64,000 nt of DNA, from NCBI RefSeq assembly GCF_011751745.2, contig NZ_CP061170.1:2480001-2544000 (forward strand), written 5' to 3'. Of this stretch, positions 9,202 through 20,057 are shown piece after piece. Both the position numbers and the translations under genes were made by a program. Position 1 is the first letter of the stretch. Each line of letters opens with the position of its first letter. Below the pieces are notes generated by a model. The model made no database searches and had not been told where the DNA came from. It worked only from the letters and a program-made list of their open reading frames with translations. The DNA comes from Paramicrobacterium fandaimingii. GTDB lineage: Bacteria; Actinomycetota; Actinomycetes; Actinomycetales; Microbacteriaceae.

Positions 9202-10088
9202 TCACGCCGCCAGTGCGACGGTCGTGTTCATGATGGTCTCGAATTCGACGGGCGTCAAACGCCCTAGAGCGGCCTGCCGGCGGCGGCGGTGATAGGTCCG
9301 CTCGATCCAGGTCACGATCGCGATGCGAAGCTGCTCACGGGTTGTCCAGGAGCGCCGGTCGAGGACATTCTTCTGTAGCAGGGAGAAGAAGCTCTCCATG
9401 GCGGCGTTGTCGCCGGCCGCGGCCACTCTTCCCATTGATCCGACCATCCTGTGACGGGTCAGTGCGCGCAGGAACTTCCGACTGCGAAATTGCGATCCGC
9501 GGTCGCTATGGACCACACAGCCGGCGACATCACCACGCATCTGAACAACGTTCTCGAGTGCTCGGACGGCCAGGCTTGACTTCATCCGCGAGTCGATCGA
9601 GTACCCGACGATCTTGTTTCCGAACACGTCTTTGATCGCGCAGAGATAGAGCTTGCCCTCCGCGGCTTGTGCTCCGTTATGTCGGTCAGCCAGAGATGGT
9701 TCGGCCTGTCAGCGGTGAACTCGTGCCTGATCCGGCCGTTCTCGTCGGTCACAGTGCAGAGGTCGTCGTGGACGGCCGGGCCCGGCTTCTTACCGTTCTT
9801 GCCGCGCTTCTTCCCGAACGCGCTCCACCAGCCGTTGTTCGACGTGATCCGCCAGGCAGTCCGGTCCGCCATCGCCTCCCCGGCGTCGCGGGCCTCGTCA
9901 GCGAGCAGCCGGTGCCCGAACTCCGAGTCATCTTTGTGAGCGTCAAATAGCACGTTCGCTCGATATGCCTCCACCACCTCGCTGGGCGTGATGGGGTCAA
10001 CCAGCCACCGGTAGTAGGGCTGACGAGCAAGCTTCAACACCCGACACGTCACCGTCACGGAGATCCCCGCAGCGGCGAGCTCAGTCAC
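9202..10088 (-). pseudogene. IS3-family transposase OrfB, frameshifted
   Basis: The first part (from the GTG at 10088) encodes TELAAAGISVTVTCRVLKLARQPYYRWL, a typical OrfB start, and runs through the first catalytic Asp in LWLTDITEHK. Just after HK, near 9663-9667, one base is missing, and the frame switches to that of GKLYLCAIKD...NKIVGYSIDSRMKSSLA, HSDRGSQF (second Asp) and GDNAAMESFFSLLQKNVLD (Glu). All DDE residues are therefore present but split over two frames. The protein would stop soon after the shift. Without the lost base it would be about 295 residues, normal for the family. A sequencing error is possible. Confidence 0.85.
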
Positions 10089-10393
10089 GAGCGGGTAGAA
10101 CCTTTTCCCGGAAGATTCGCCTGCGACAGATACGCCGCCGCACGTCGCAGCACTTCATTCTCCTGCTCCAGCAGTCGAATCCTCTGACGCGCGTCCCGCA
10201 GCTCCACGGCCTCACTACGCGTCACACCGGGCTTCGCCCCGTCGTCCACCGCCGCGCGCTGCAACCACTTCTGCAACGTCACCGTATGAACACCGAAGTC
10301 TTTCGCGACCTGCTCGATCGTCACACCAGGCTCGCGGCTTCGCGCGACACGCACCACGTCGTCACGGAACTCAGAGGGATAGGGCTTAGGCAT
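10085..10393 (-). CDS. IS3-family transposase OrfA
   Basis: 102 residues from the ATG at 10393: PKPYPSEFRDDVVRVARSREPG, then the helix-turn-helix VTIEQVAKDFGVHTVTLQKWLQRA and a C-terminal leucine-zipper-like stretch LRDARQRIRLLEQENEVLRRAAAYL. This is the usual layout of the DNA-binding OrfA. A longer frame to 10444 runs into the terminal repeat and is unlikely to be used. The stop (10085-10087) overlaps the GTG of orfB. The heptamer 10103-10109 can shift ribosomes into the orfB frame to make the OrfAB transposase. Confidence 0.85.
   Translation of the reverse strand: MPKPYPSEFRDDVVRVARSREPGVTIEQVAKDFGVHTVTLQKWLQRAAVDDGAKPGVTRSEAVELRDARQRIRLLEQENEVLRRAAAYLSQANLPGKGSTRS
10103..10109 (-). other. 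Programmed -1 frameshift heptamer (G GGA AAA)
   Basis: In the orfA frame the codons are CCG GGA AAA GGT, giving a canonical X XXY YYZ heptamer, GGGAAAA. A -1 slip leads to AGG TTC TAC CCG CTC GTG ACT GAG, that is RFYPLVTELAAAG, joining OrfA smoothly to OrfB. Known for the IS3 family; the position and sequence are seen directly here. Confidence 0.7.
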
Positions 10394-10438
10394 GATGCCA
10401 TCCTTCCAGGCCAGCCCTCCCAGGCAAGCCAGATCAGA

Positions 10439-10463
10439 TGTCACCTATCCGTGCAGCAGTCCC
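10439..10463. repeat. IS3 terminal inverted repeat (orfA side)
   Basis: Exact inverse of 9169-9193 and followed by TAT, the second half of the target duplication. The 186 bases between here and the next gene hold only a weak minus-strand frame (GTG near an AGGAGG, about 38 codons, ending at the insertion point) with no recognised product. Confidence 0.9.
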
Positions 10464-10649
10464 TATTGCCCCGTATAATCAGCAGCTGTCTCACTTGACT
10501 TGACAAATTCCAGCCTGGAACTCGGGGCGTACTCCTTGAGTGCAGGAATGTTCAGATTCACTTCTTGCTCGATCACACCCTCCTGCAAACCCAGGCCGGT
10601 TCAATCTGACCTGAGTAATGGCGAACCTCCAACTCGTAACGCGACCCGC

Positions 10650-12119
10650 CTAAGTCGCACCGTCCGCCACGGCTACAGCTCGCACAGTGCGCCAAAGAAT
10701 TATGAGATCGCCCACCAGCGACCAATTTTCAACATAATAGAGGTCGAGTCGAATAGCATCGTTCCAGTCGAGAGCGCTGCGTCCGCTGACCTGCCATAGC
10801 CCCGTAATTCCTGGCTTCACGAGCAGTCTACGGTGATCGTATTTCGCATACAGAGCGACCTCGCGCTCGCGTTGAGGACGTGGACCAACAAGGCTCATCC
10901 CACCTCGCAATACATTTATAAGCTGTGGCAATTCATCGAGCGAGTATCTTCGAAGCACACGTCCAACAGAGGTGATTCGCGGATCGTCTCTAATTTTGTG
11001 CAACGGGCGATCGCTCGTTCCCTGTGCATCCAGCAACGACACAAGTTGGTCGTCAGCATCTTGCACCATTGAGCGAAACTTGTACATGGGGAATAACCGG
11101 CCATTCATGCCGATCCGATCCTGCGCGTAGAAGATATTTCCTTGGCTCGTGCACTTGATGAGTACTGCGATCGCAAGAAGCAGGGGCGACGACAAAACAA
11201 GGAGTGAAAGCGAACCAACAATGTCAAAGATGCGCTTGGCGAATCGTTTTCCCCCTGTCAGCTTTGGATAATCTACGTATATCAATGGAAAGCCAGTCGC
11301 TTGACGCATGTGGATACGAGGTCCGGCGACATCAGTAAGTGCCGCCGCAACGATTAAATCTACGTTTCGTACGTCAAGTTCCCAGCCCAATTGCTGCAAA
11401 CGTTCTGGTGATATGTCGTCAGCAGCGGTAATAATCACCGTGTCAATACTGCGTTCAGTGATCGTTTCAAGTAGCCGATCATACGAATGGACGACCACGT
11501 CACCCAGTGCGCCCTGTACACGCTCTGCGTCACTTATAACCGCCGCCACCACGTCAAATCCAGCATTTGGGTCTGCTTGCATTTGACGAAAAACATGATG
11601 AACTTTTGCCTCTTCGCCAACGATCATTGTCTTGTAAACATTCTTGCCAGACCGGCGTTGTATATGAAGTCGCCTTCGCCACAAATATCGTTCGACAATA
11701 AGCGCGACAAGCCCCAGCGGAAGCGCGATGACTAAGTATCCGCGAGCAATTTCAACTCTCAGCAAGAACGCAAGCACAGCAAATGCGCCGAAAATGGTAA
11801 AGGTCGCGGACACGACGCGTCTGTACTCTGCTGAACCAGCACCGAAATTGTGGGGTTTGCGGGTATCGCCCAAATGCAAGGCAAGGATCCACGCCACGAC
11901 AAGAACTGCCGACACTATGGAATACGAGACTTGTATCGGAGTTGACGAAACTCGTGTCACGAATTCGGGCGCTGCAGCTCCGAAACGAAGGGTTTGTGCG
12001 CCACATACCGCAAGTACGACCACTGCAAAATCAGAGGCAGCCAGCTTTCTCCCATAGCGAACCTCCCAAGCTGGCGCGCTAGCGACCATATCCCGTCTTT
12101 TCCCTTCGTCTCTACTCAA
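10650..12119 (-). CDS. Exopolysaccharide polyprenyl-phosphate sugar transferase (WbaP/WcaJ type)
   Basis: A 489-residue membrane protein that transfers a sugar-1-phosphate to undecaprenyl phosphate and so starts repeat-unit synthesis. Four N-terminal helices (about residues 25-140) are followed by a CoA-binding-like domain (VYKTMIVGEEAKVHHVFRQM...) and a further helix around residue 300 (IVGSLSLLVLSSPLLLAIAVLI). The C-terminal catalytic block has FYAQDRIGMNGRLFPMYKFRSM, YSLDELPQLINVLRGGMSLVGPRP and KPGITGLWQVSGR, the hallmarks of bacterial sugar transferases (PF02397). Length is normal. The A+T-rich codon use resembles the left part of the window. It is probably the first gene of the polysaccharide module proper. 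Confidence 0.93.
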   Translation of the reverse strand: MSRDEGKRRDMVASAPAWEVRYGRKLAASDFAVVVLAVCGAQTLRFGAAAPEFVTRVSSTPIQVSYSIVSAVLVVAWILALHLGDTRKPHNFGAGSAEYRRVVSATFTIFGAFAVLAFLLRVEIARGYLVIALPLGLVALIVERYLWRRRLHIQRRSGKNVYKTMIVGEEAKVHHVFRQMQADPNAGFDVVAAVISDAERVQGALGDVVVHSYDRLLETITERSIDTVIITAADDISPERLQQLGWELDVRNVDLIVAAALTDVAGPRIHMRQATGFPLIYVDYPKLTGGKRFAKRIFDIVGSLSLLVLSSPLLLAIAVLIKCTSQGNIFYAQDRIGMNGRLFPMYKFRSMVQDADDQLVSLLDAQGTSDRPLHKIRDDPRITSVGRVLRRYSLDELPQLINVLRGGMSLVGPRPQREREVALYAKYDHRRLLVKPGITGLWQVSGRSALDWNDAIRLDLYYVENWSLVGDLIILWRTVRAVAVADGAT

Positions 12120-12208
12120 ATTACAAGTTCATCATTGAAAAATGACCCGTGCTGGACGCCCCTGTTCGCCAAGCACCCCATAATCAATGATCAGTAGTTC
12201 GCGCCGCT

Positions 12209-12796
12209 TCACGCGAAGCCCTGCAGATACTCCACCGCCACGTCCACGGCCGGCACCAACTGGTCAGCCGATTCGGCGTACACCGCAGCCGATTGCCGGA
12301 ACGGGTCGACAACGTCATCATCTTCCGGAGCTACCGGAGGAAGCATCCCGCGCTCATCTGCGACGAGCTCAATAGCGGACTCAATGCGCGACCGACCGTC
12401 GTCGGTCGGCTGTTGTGCAATTAATCTGAGAGCGCTCTCCTCTATAGAAGTAACGATACGAGCGAACTCTCGAAGTGTAAATGTCTTGCGTGCAGCCCTG
12501 GGAATGAGTTGAACTACCGCTTTGCGATGCTCACGCGCCATCGCGAAGATCACGTCAGCATCGCGAACCATTTCGGCCGACAGCTGGCGTGCGACGTGCT
12601 GGTCAACGTCTATTGCCCCATTTTTCCCGGCGAGCTGCGCAGCCTGCTCGTCCATGGGCCAGCCGACCATCGCAGAGCTTCCGGCGCTTTCCACCAGAAC
12701 ATCGGAAATCGAGTTCAATCGCACACGCAGGAGCTGCTCCGCCATCGGAGAGCGGCAGATGTTGCCCGTGCACACTGTGAGAATGCGAATAGTCAT
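12209..12796 (-). CDS. Low-molecular-weight protein tyrosine phosphatase (Wzb-like)
   Basis: A 195-residue phosphatase with the P-loop VCTGNICRSPMAE at residues 8-20 (nucleophile Cys9, Arg15). The acidic loop near the C-terminus is VDPFRQS, where DPY/DPF supplies the general acid Asp. The start overlaps the end of the tyrosine autokinase gene by one base, so kinase and phosphatase are co-expressed. The pair is expected to control polysaccharide chain length or export through reversible phosphorylation of the kinase's C-terminal tyrosines. Confidence 0.9.
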   Translation of the reverse strand: MTIRILTVCTGNICRSPMAEQLLRVRLNSISDVLVESAGSSAMVGWPMDEQAAQLAGKNGAIDVDQHVARQLSAEMVRDADVIFAMAREHRKAVVQLIPRAARKTFTLREFARIVTSIEESALRLIAQQPTDDGRSRIESAIELVADERGMLPPVAPEDDDVVDPFRQSAAVYAESADQLVPAVDVAVEYLQGFA

Positions 12797-14238
12797 TACG
12801 CGGACCCACCTTTCACTCGACGACGTCTCGACGACGAGCGTTCGTCTTCGTCCAAGAGACGCTCGGTATCGCTCACGCCGCCATAGCTGTACTGCCCGTA
12901 CGCGTATGAGTCTGGGCCCTTGGTTGGCAACATCGTGACGATGACGCCAACGAGCTTGCTCCCGATCCCCTCGAGAGTTCGAACCGCATTCGCGAGCTCT
13001 TGCCTCTTCGTGCGACCAGATGCAGCGATCATGATCGCCCCACCGGTGAGCTTCGATACGACCGCAGCATCGGTGACAAGCAGAAGCGGCGGTGCATCAA
13101 TCAAGACGTAGTCGAAGGCATCAGTCATGGTCTTCAACGTGCGTTCCATCGCTTCTGAACCAAGCATCTCGCTGGGGTTCGGAGGCAGCTGACCGCTCGG
13201 CAGTACAAAGAGCTGGCCGCGTCCCCATTTCTGCAAGACATCGACGAGGTCAGCGCGACCAATGAGAACATCAGTCAGCCCGACAGAACCCTCGATGCCC
13301 ATGTACTCGGCGAGCTTCGGCAAACGGAGGTCGCCGTCGACGAGAGCCACCTTGGCACCCGTTTCTGCAAGAGAGATCGCGAGGTTCGCTGCCGTCGTGC
13401 TCTTGCCTTCACCGGGGATAGAACTCGTTATGACGTAGCTGCGCGGACCCCCTTGGACGTTGACGAACTGCAGGTTCGTTCGAAGACTACGGAAGGACTC
13501 AGCACGTGGGCTACGTGGATCAGCGTGAACAACAAGTGGTCGCTTCTTTGCGTCAGGGTCCAGCGCAATACCGCCCAACAGCGTCGAATCTGTGACCTGC
13601 TCAATGTCATGCTGCGAATGAATGCGAGTATCGAGTACAAACCTCAGCACGGCAACGCCAATTCCGACAGCCAACCCGAGCAAGAGGCCGAGGACAATGT
13701 TCAGCTTCACATTCGGGCTCACGGGGTCGGTGGGGGCCACCGCAGGTTGAACAGTCTCGATCCGCACAAGACTCGGAGCGTCGCCTTCTGGTTTCTCCAA
13801 CTGGTTGACGACGACATCAGAAAACACCTCGCCGACCTTGTTTGCAATCTCCGCTGCTTGCCCGGCATCAGTGTCGGTTACCGTGACGTTTATCAACACC
13901 GTATTCTGAGGTGATTCCGCAGAGATTTTGTTCGCGAGCTGACTCGTTGTCGTGTCCATGCCCAGTTCTTCAATCACGCGATCAAGAACAATCGCCGTGT
14001 CAACGACGTCAACATACGAGGTCACTGCTTGTCTGGCAAAGCTCGTGCCCTGCACGAGGTCAACGGCACTGCCGGCGGTGTCACCGCCTTGCACAGAAAC
14101 GTAGAGTTGCGTCGACGTCTGATACTTCGGCGCCGTCATGAGCGAATACGTCGCTGCCACGGCAACGCCGACGAGCACGCACGCAATGATCAGCATCCAA
14201 TTCTTATGCAGAATGCGAATGTAGTCGCGAAGTTCCAC
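12796..14238 (-). CDS. Polysaccharide biosynthesis tyrosine autokinase (Wzc/CpsCD fusion)
   Basis: A roughly 480-residue fusion of a chain-length (Wzz) domain and a BY-kinase. A membrane helix at about 16-34 and another at about 180-200 bracket an extracellular region; a proline (SPN) precedes the second helix, as in Wzz. The kinase domain has Walker A SSIPGEGKST (about 273-282), Walker A' VALVDGDLRLP and Walker B DYVLIDAPPLL. The C-terminal tail GPDSYAYGQYSYGG holds the tyrosine cluster. GTG 14238 has AGGGGA upstream; TTG 14241 is also possible. The 220 bases upstream show no gene. Confidence 0.93.
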   Translation of the reverse strand: MELRDYIRILHKNWMLIIACVLVGVAVAATYSLMTAPKYQTSTQLYVSVQGGDTAGSAVDLVQGTSFARQAVTSYVDVVDTAIVLDRVIEELGMDTTTSQLANKISAESPQNTVLINVTVTDTDAGQAAEIANKVGEVFSDVVVNQLEKPEGDAPSLVRIETVQPAVAPTDPVSPNVKLNIVLGLLLGLAVGIGVAVLRFVLDTRIHSQHDIEQVTDSTLLGGIALDPDAKKRPLVVHADPRSPRAESFRSLRTNLQFVNVQGGPRSYVITSSIPGEGKSTTAANLAISLAETGAKVALVDGDLRLPKLAEYMGIEGSVGLTDVLIGRADLVDVLQKWGRGQLFVLPSGQLPPNPSEMLGSEAMERTLKTMTDAFDYVLIDAPPLLLVTDAAVVSKLTGGAIMIAASGRTKRQELANAVRTLEGIGSKLVGVIVTMLPTKGPDSYAYGQYSYGGVSDTERLLDEDERSSSRRRRVKGGSA

Positions 14239-14460
14239 CAAGTCCCCTAGATTGTCTGAGCGCCTGCGGACGATGCGTTCACATACAAAACCGCGACCCT
14301 CAATGGTTACATACCCTTAGAGAACCATGAGAACAGGCATCGTCTCTACCCTGGAGCGCAGTATGTCTTCAAATTGCCTGAGATTCCGCGGAAGGCAACT
14401 TCTCGACATGGTACCTGTGCGTGAGAAGACCCCCTCGACTGGGGACACAGAATCGTCGCT

Positions 14461-15075
14461 CTAATGCGCGTATCCGAGTGTCCCACCGGACTCCTGCAGG
14501 TAGCAGGAGCCGCAGAGTGACTCGTAGGTGACTGTTGCGCCGTCGATCGCTACCTGGTCGCCGTCGAAGATGAAGCGGTCACCGACGCGGCGTCCGTTGA
14601 ACAGCGCCTTGCGTCCGCAGCGGCAAATGGTCTTCAGCTCTTCCAATGAATGTGCGACCTCGAGCAGCCGTCGACTGCCTGGGAAAGCTCGCGTACGGAA
14701 GTCCGTGCGGATGCCGTAGGCGAGGACGGGGATGCCTTCGAGCAGGGCGATGCGCAGCATCCCGTCTACCTGTTCATCGGTGAGGAACTGCGCTTCATCA
14801 AGCAGCAGACAGCTCACGTCGCGATCGTTTGAGCGAATGTGCTCAGCGCGGATCTTCTGGAACTGCAGATAGGTATCTGCCTCTGGCGTGATCAGGTAGT
14901 CGACCTCACGCGAGACGCCAAGCCGGCTCTCGATTGAGCGGTCGCCCTTGGTGTCAACAGCTGGCTTGGAGAGCAAGACGTGCTGGCCGCGTTCTTCGTA
15001 ATTGAAGGCTGCTTGCAGAAGCGCCGTGCTCTTGCCGGAGTTCATCGCGCCGTAGCGGAAGTACAGTTTTGCCAC
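14461..15075 (-). CDS. tdk: Thymidine kinase
   Basis: A 204-residue type II thymidine kinase that phosphorylates thymidine for dTMP salvage. Motifs: P-loop FRYGAMNSGKST (residues 6-17), LLLDEAQFLTDEQ with the catalytic Asp-Glu, the lasso region GIRTDFRTRAFPGSRRLLEVA, and the structural zinc cysteines CRCG and CGSCY. Length and order are those of bacterial Tdk. It sits between polysaccharide genes as a single housekeeping gene. There is no obvious terminator; a weak CCCC/GGGG hairpin lies just after its stop. Confidence 0.95.
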   Translation of the reverse strand: MAKLYFRYGAMNSGKSTALLQAAFNYEERGQHVLLSKPAVDTKGDRSIESRLGVSREVDYLITPEADTYLQFQKIRAEHIRSNDRDVSCLLLDEAQFLTDEQVDGMLRIALLEGIPVLAYGIRTDFRTRAFPGSRRLLEVAHSLEELKTICRCGRKALFNGRRVGDRFIFDGDQVAIDGATVTYESLCGSCYLQESGGTLGYAH

Positions 15076-15103
15076 GATTTGAGTTTACTTTGCGCTGATG
15101 TTT

Positions 15104-15229
15104 CTAGAGTGCCAGCACTACCAGCGATCCGGCACCCACAGTCGCGATGGCAAGGAGCACGTAATGCCACACGCGTGGGCCGTAGCTATTACGTCGCTTC
15201 ATCGGTTTCGCGTCTGCGGTCTTGAACAC
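15104..15229 (-). CDS. Candidate small single-helix membrane protein
   Basis: A frame of 41 codons from the GTG at 15229, or 32 codons from the ATG at 15202, stopping at 15104-15106. The product has a basic N-terminus (MKRRNSYGPRVWHYV) followed by one hydrophobic helix, LLAIATVGAGSLVVLAL, up to the C-terminus: positive-inside, single-span topology. It fills the gap between tdk and rfbA. No family is recognised and no strong ribosome site is seen, so the call rests on composition and position only. Confidence 0.4.
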   Translation of the reverse strand: MFKTADAKPMKRRNSYGPRVWHYVLLAIATVGAGSLVVLAL

Positions 15230-15251
15230 AAGAGGTTAGTATACTGAAAAT

Positions 15252-16118
15252 TCACCGAGAGTCGGCGAGTGCTCCCAGGTAGGTGCCATAGCCACTCTTG
15301 GCATACGTTGCGGAATGCTGTTCGAGCTGCTCGTCGGTGATCCAACCCTGACGCCACGCGACTTCTTCAACGCAACCGATTTTGTGTCCCTGGCGTTCTT
15401 CGATCACTCTGACGTACTCAGATGCCTGCATCATCGAGTGGATCGTTCCCGTGTCGAGCCATGCTGTGCCGCGTTCGAGCACCTGCACCTGCAGATTGCC
15501 GGAGTTCAAGTAGTGCTCGTTGATCGACGAGATCTCCAGTTCGCCGCGCGCGCTCGGCGTGATTGACTGGGCGATGTCGACGACGCGATTGTCGTAGAAG
15601 TACAGGCCTGGCACCGCATAATTGCTCTTGGGAGCAGCAGGCTTTTCTTCAATGCTCACTGCGTGATTGTCGGAATCGAACTCGACGACGCCGTACGCTG
15701 TGGGGTTCGCTACGTGATAGGCGAAGATGAGCGCCCCCGAGATGTCGTTGTGCCCGTTCAGTGACGTACCGAGCCCCGTGCCATGAAAGACATTGTCTCC
15801 GAGCACCAGCGCGACACTTTCGTCGCCGATGAAGTCTTCGCCAATGAGAAATGCCTGCGCCAGACCATCTGGAGACGGCTGCACGGCGTACTGCAGGCTG
15901 ATTCCCAGTGCTGCTCCGTCGCCGAGAAGAGCTTCGAATTGCGCGCGATGCTCCGGTGTGGTGATAACCAGAATCTCGCGGATCCCGGCCATCATCAGAG
16001 TAGATAACGGGTAGTAAATCATCGGCTTGTCGTAGATGGGCATCAGCTGCTTCGAGATGCCCCGTGTGATCGGCCACAGTCTCGTGCCCGATCCGCCCGC
16101 AAGTATGATTCCGCGCAT
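15252..16118 (-). CDS. rfbA: Glucose-1-phosphate thymidylyltransferase
   Basis: A 288-residue nucleotidyltransferase making dTDP-glucose from dTTP and glucose-1-phosphate, the first step to dTDP-L-rhamnose. The start at 16118 gives [42 protein letters not shown], the exact N-terminal signature (GGxGTRL...K). EKP ([21 protein letters not shown]) and AWLDTGT are also present. A longer upstream frame exists but overlaps rfbC and lacks homology. The start lies one base after the rfbC stop, so the two form an operon. Confidence 0.95.
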   Translation of the reverse strand: MRGIILAGGSGTRLWPITRGISKQLMPIYDKPMIYYPLSTLMMAGIREILVITTPEHRAQFEALLGDGAALGISLQYAVQPSPDGLAQAFLIGEDFIGDESVALVLGDNVFHGTGLGTSLNGHNDISGALIFAYHVANPTAYGVVEFDSDNHAVSIEEKPAAPKSNYAVPGLYFYDNRVVDIAQSITPSARGELEISSINEHYLNSGNLQVQVLERGTAWLDTGTIHSMMQASEYVRVIEERQGHKIGCVEEVAWRQGWITDEQLEQHSATYAKSGYGTYLGALADSR

Positions 16119-16119
16119 G

Positions 16120-16734
16120 TCAGCTCGCTTCGCTGCTGGACCGACTCGCATAGAACGCTTGCGCATCGTTCCAGACCGGCAGAAGCCCCGACTGCTGCGC
16201 TTCGGACAGCGTCGGAGCGCCGAGGTCCCTGGGCGACAGCAGGAGATCGGCACGGTCGATCGGAAGGTCAAGTTCGATGTCGGCATCGAACGGCGTTATG
16301 GCGTGCTCATGACCCGGATTGTACGGTTCGGAGACGAGGTAGCTCACTGTCGCGCCATCGGTCAGCGCGACGAAGCAGTGCCCGAGTCCTTCAGCCAGGA
16401 ACACGGCATTTCGCGCGGAGTCATCGAGCTGTACAGAATCCCAGCTGCCGAAAGTCGGCGAGCCCACTCGGATGTCGATGACAAAGTCCATGACGGCCCC
16501 ACGCACCGCCGTGACGTACTTGGCTTGACTCGGCGGAATGTCTGCGAAGTGAATGCCGCGGACGCTCCCACGTGCGGAGACAGATGTATTCGCCTGCTTG
16601 ACGTTGAATCGCCGGCCCAAGACCGCTTCGAGCTCATCCGCGCGGAACCACTCTAAGAACACACCGCGGTCATCGCCGTGCTGTAGCGGCGTGATTTCGA
16701 AGCTGTCGGGAACAGCCAGTTCTCGGATGTGCAC
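16120..16734 (-). CDS. rfbC: dTDP-4-dehydrorhamnose 3,5-epimerase
   Basis: A 204-residue cupin epimerase converting dTDP-4-keto-6-deoxyglucose to dTDP-4-keto-L-rhamnose. Seen: [10 protein letters not shown] near residue 25, the catalytic His in [19 protein letters not shown], the Asp/Arg segment [29 protein letters not shown] and the [16 protein letters not shown] loop. The length is at the normal end. It is divergent from rfbD, with 68 bases between the starts that must carry both promoters. Confidence 0.93.
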   Translation of the reverse strand: MHIRELAVPDSFEITPLQHGDDRGVFLEWFRADELEAVLGRRFNVKQANTSVSARGSVRGIHFADIPPSQAKYVTAVRGAVMDFVIDIRVGSPTFGSWDSVQLDDSARNAVFLAEGLGHCFVALTDGATVSYLVSEPYNPGHEHAITPFDADIELDLPIDRADLLLSPRDLGAPTLSEAQQSGLLPVWNDAQAFYASRSSSEAS

Positions 16735-16802
16735 GCCGGGAGTCTAACCTTGAAGTAGCCATCAAAACTGAGATGTACTCACAATTGGGGGAAGATATCT
16801 CT

Positions 16803-18693
<1,891 letters not shown>

Positions 18694-18956
18694 CGAGACA
18701 CAGTCCGCAATGTCCTGATCAAGACCACACCGCAGTTCGCGCCTCCGCTACGTATCGGTGGCAGCAGCAGACCGGCTGGGGTTGCGCGCGAACGAGAGAA
18801 ACACGCTGAAGAATGCAGTAAGATTGCGACATTCTGAAAATGTCCTTCTCCAACGCCAGCGGAATCCGCGCTTTTTCTGAATTCGTGCTATCTTCGTAAA
18901 ATCAATTGATTCCGCTGTCGGCGGAGGAAACGGGTTTTCGGAAGCGGGGGTGGACG

Positions 18957-20057
18957 ATGGATGAGAGAATCACCATGCTGGCGCCCGAGTCGACACGGCA
19001 AGTACTTCGAGCCTGCGTCACCGTGCTCAACGCCCCGCTGCCAACCGGGTGGAGTCTTACCGAGCGTGATGAGGTGCCTCTCGGCTCGAAGCGCGTAGAT
19101 GCTATCCTTCGACTCACGGACCCGACTGGCACGACGATCGACTTCATCGTCGGGGCGAAACGGATCGTCGAGAGGCGCGACCTGGCACGCATCCGCGACA
19201 TGCTCGACGACACAATCCGCGAGCTTGGAGGCGAGGCGAAGGGACTGGTCGCTGCGCGTTACCTCTCACCGCGAGTTCGAGCCGACCTCGAACGACTCGG
19301 ACTCTCCTACGTTGATGCGACGGGCAACATGCGGATCGCGCTCGATCGCCCTGCGATCTTCCTCTCCGACCGTGCCACCGACCGCGACCCGTGGCGCCGC
19401 CCGGGCCGCCCACGTGGCTCCCTCAAGGGCGAGCCAGCCGCCCGCGTCGTTCGAACGCTCATCGGCTACCGAGGGCCGCTCTCTATCTCCGACCTCCTCA
19501 GGCTATCCGGTGCGTCGACTGGTGCCACCTACCGGGTGCGCGACTATCTCAGCGAGGAGGGACTCCTTCAACGACTTCCCGATTCCACTTACCGGGTACC
19601 GGATTGGCAGAAGCTTCTGCGCGAGTGGGCGGCCGACTACACACTGCCACCGGTCACGACCCAGGCGTTCATCGCTCCGCTTGGCATCGAGTCGCTCCGG
19701 GCGAGGACTGCGAATGCCGATAGATTCCGCTATGCCATGACGGGGAGTTTCGCCGCACAGGAGTGGGCGCCGTATGCCCCGACGAGGCTCGCTCGCATAT
19801 ACGTCGAGGACATTACCGCCGCCGCCACGTGCCTCGATCTTCGTCCAACCGACATCGGACAGAACGTGTTACTTGTCGAGCCGAAGAACCCGCGCAGCAT
19901 TGTTTTCGAGAACACGTGGACCGCGCGCGACGGTGTCGTACTCGCGGCTCCCTCGCAGGTCGCTGTCGATCTGCTTAACGGCCCGGGCCGGAACCCCGCC
20001 GAGGGCGAGGCGCTCATCGCTTGGATGGCAGCAAACGAAGAAGCGTGGCGGAAATGA
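18957..20057 (+). CDS. AbiEi-like antitoxin / winged-helix protein (type IV TA-like)
   Basis: 366 residues from the ATG at 18957; an in-frame TTG at 18906 would add 17 poor residues. The N-terminal half resembles a restriction-endonuclease-like fold (VDAILRLTDPTGTTIDFIVGAKRI, then ARYLSPRVRADLERLGLSYVDATGNMRIAL). It is followed by a winged-helix segment (RTLIGYRGPLSISDLLRLSGASTGATYRVRDYLSEEGLL) and a C-terminal domain of the AbiEi antitoxin type. Such proteins repress their own operon and counteract a nucleotidyltransferase toxin. The four-base overlap (ATGA) with the next gene fits a TA operon. The upstream region has small dyads (GACATT/AATGTC near 18830; GCGGAATCCGC), possible operators. 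Family assignment is by recollection of domain pattern. Confidence 0.55.
   Translation: MDERITMLAPESTRQVLRACVTVLNAPLPTGWSLTERDEVPLGSKRVDAILRLTDPTGTTIDFIVGAKRIVERRDLARIRDMLDDTIRELGGEAKGLVAARYLSPRVRADLERLGLSYVDATGNMRIALDRPAIFLSDRATDRDPWRRPGRPRGSLKGEPAARVVRTLIGYRGPLSISDLLRLSGASTGATYRVRDYLSEEGLLQRLPDSTYRVPDWQKLLREWAADYTLPPVTTQAFIAPLGIESLRARTANADRFRYAMTGSFAAQEWAPYAPTRLARIYVEDITAAATCLDLRPTDIGQNVLLVEPKNPRSIVFENTWTARDGVVLAAPSQVAVDLLNGPGRNPAEGEALIAWMAANEEAWRK

Larger units (their letters stand above)
9169..10463 (-). mobile_element. IS3-family insertion sequence (nearly complete, orfB frameshifted)
   Basis: Perfect 25-base terminal inverted repeats at 9169-9193 (GGGACTGCTGCACGGATAGG...) and 10439-10463. 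The element is flanked on both sides by TAT (9166-9168 and 10464-10466), consistent with the 3-4 bp target duplication of IS3 elements and hence with fairly recent insertion. It carries orfA and orfB on the minus strand with a -1 slippery site between them. orfB has an additional single-base loss that should inactivate it. Confidence 0.9.
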
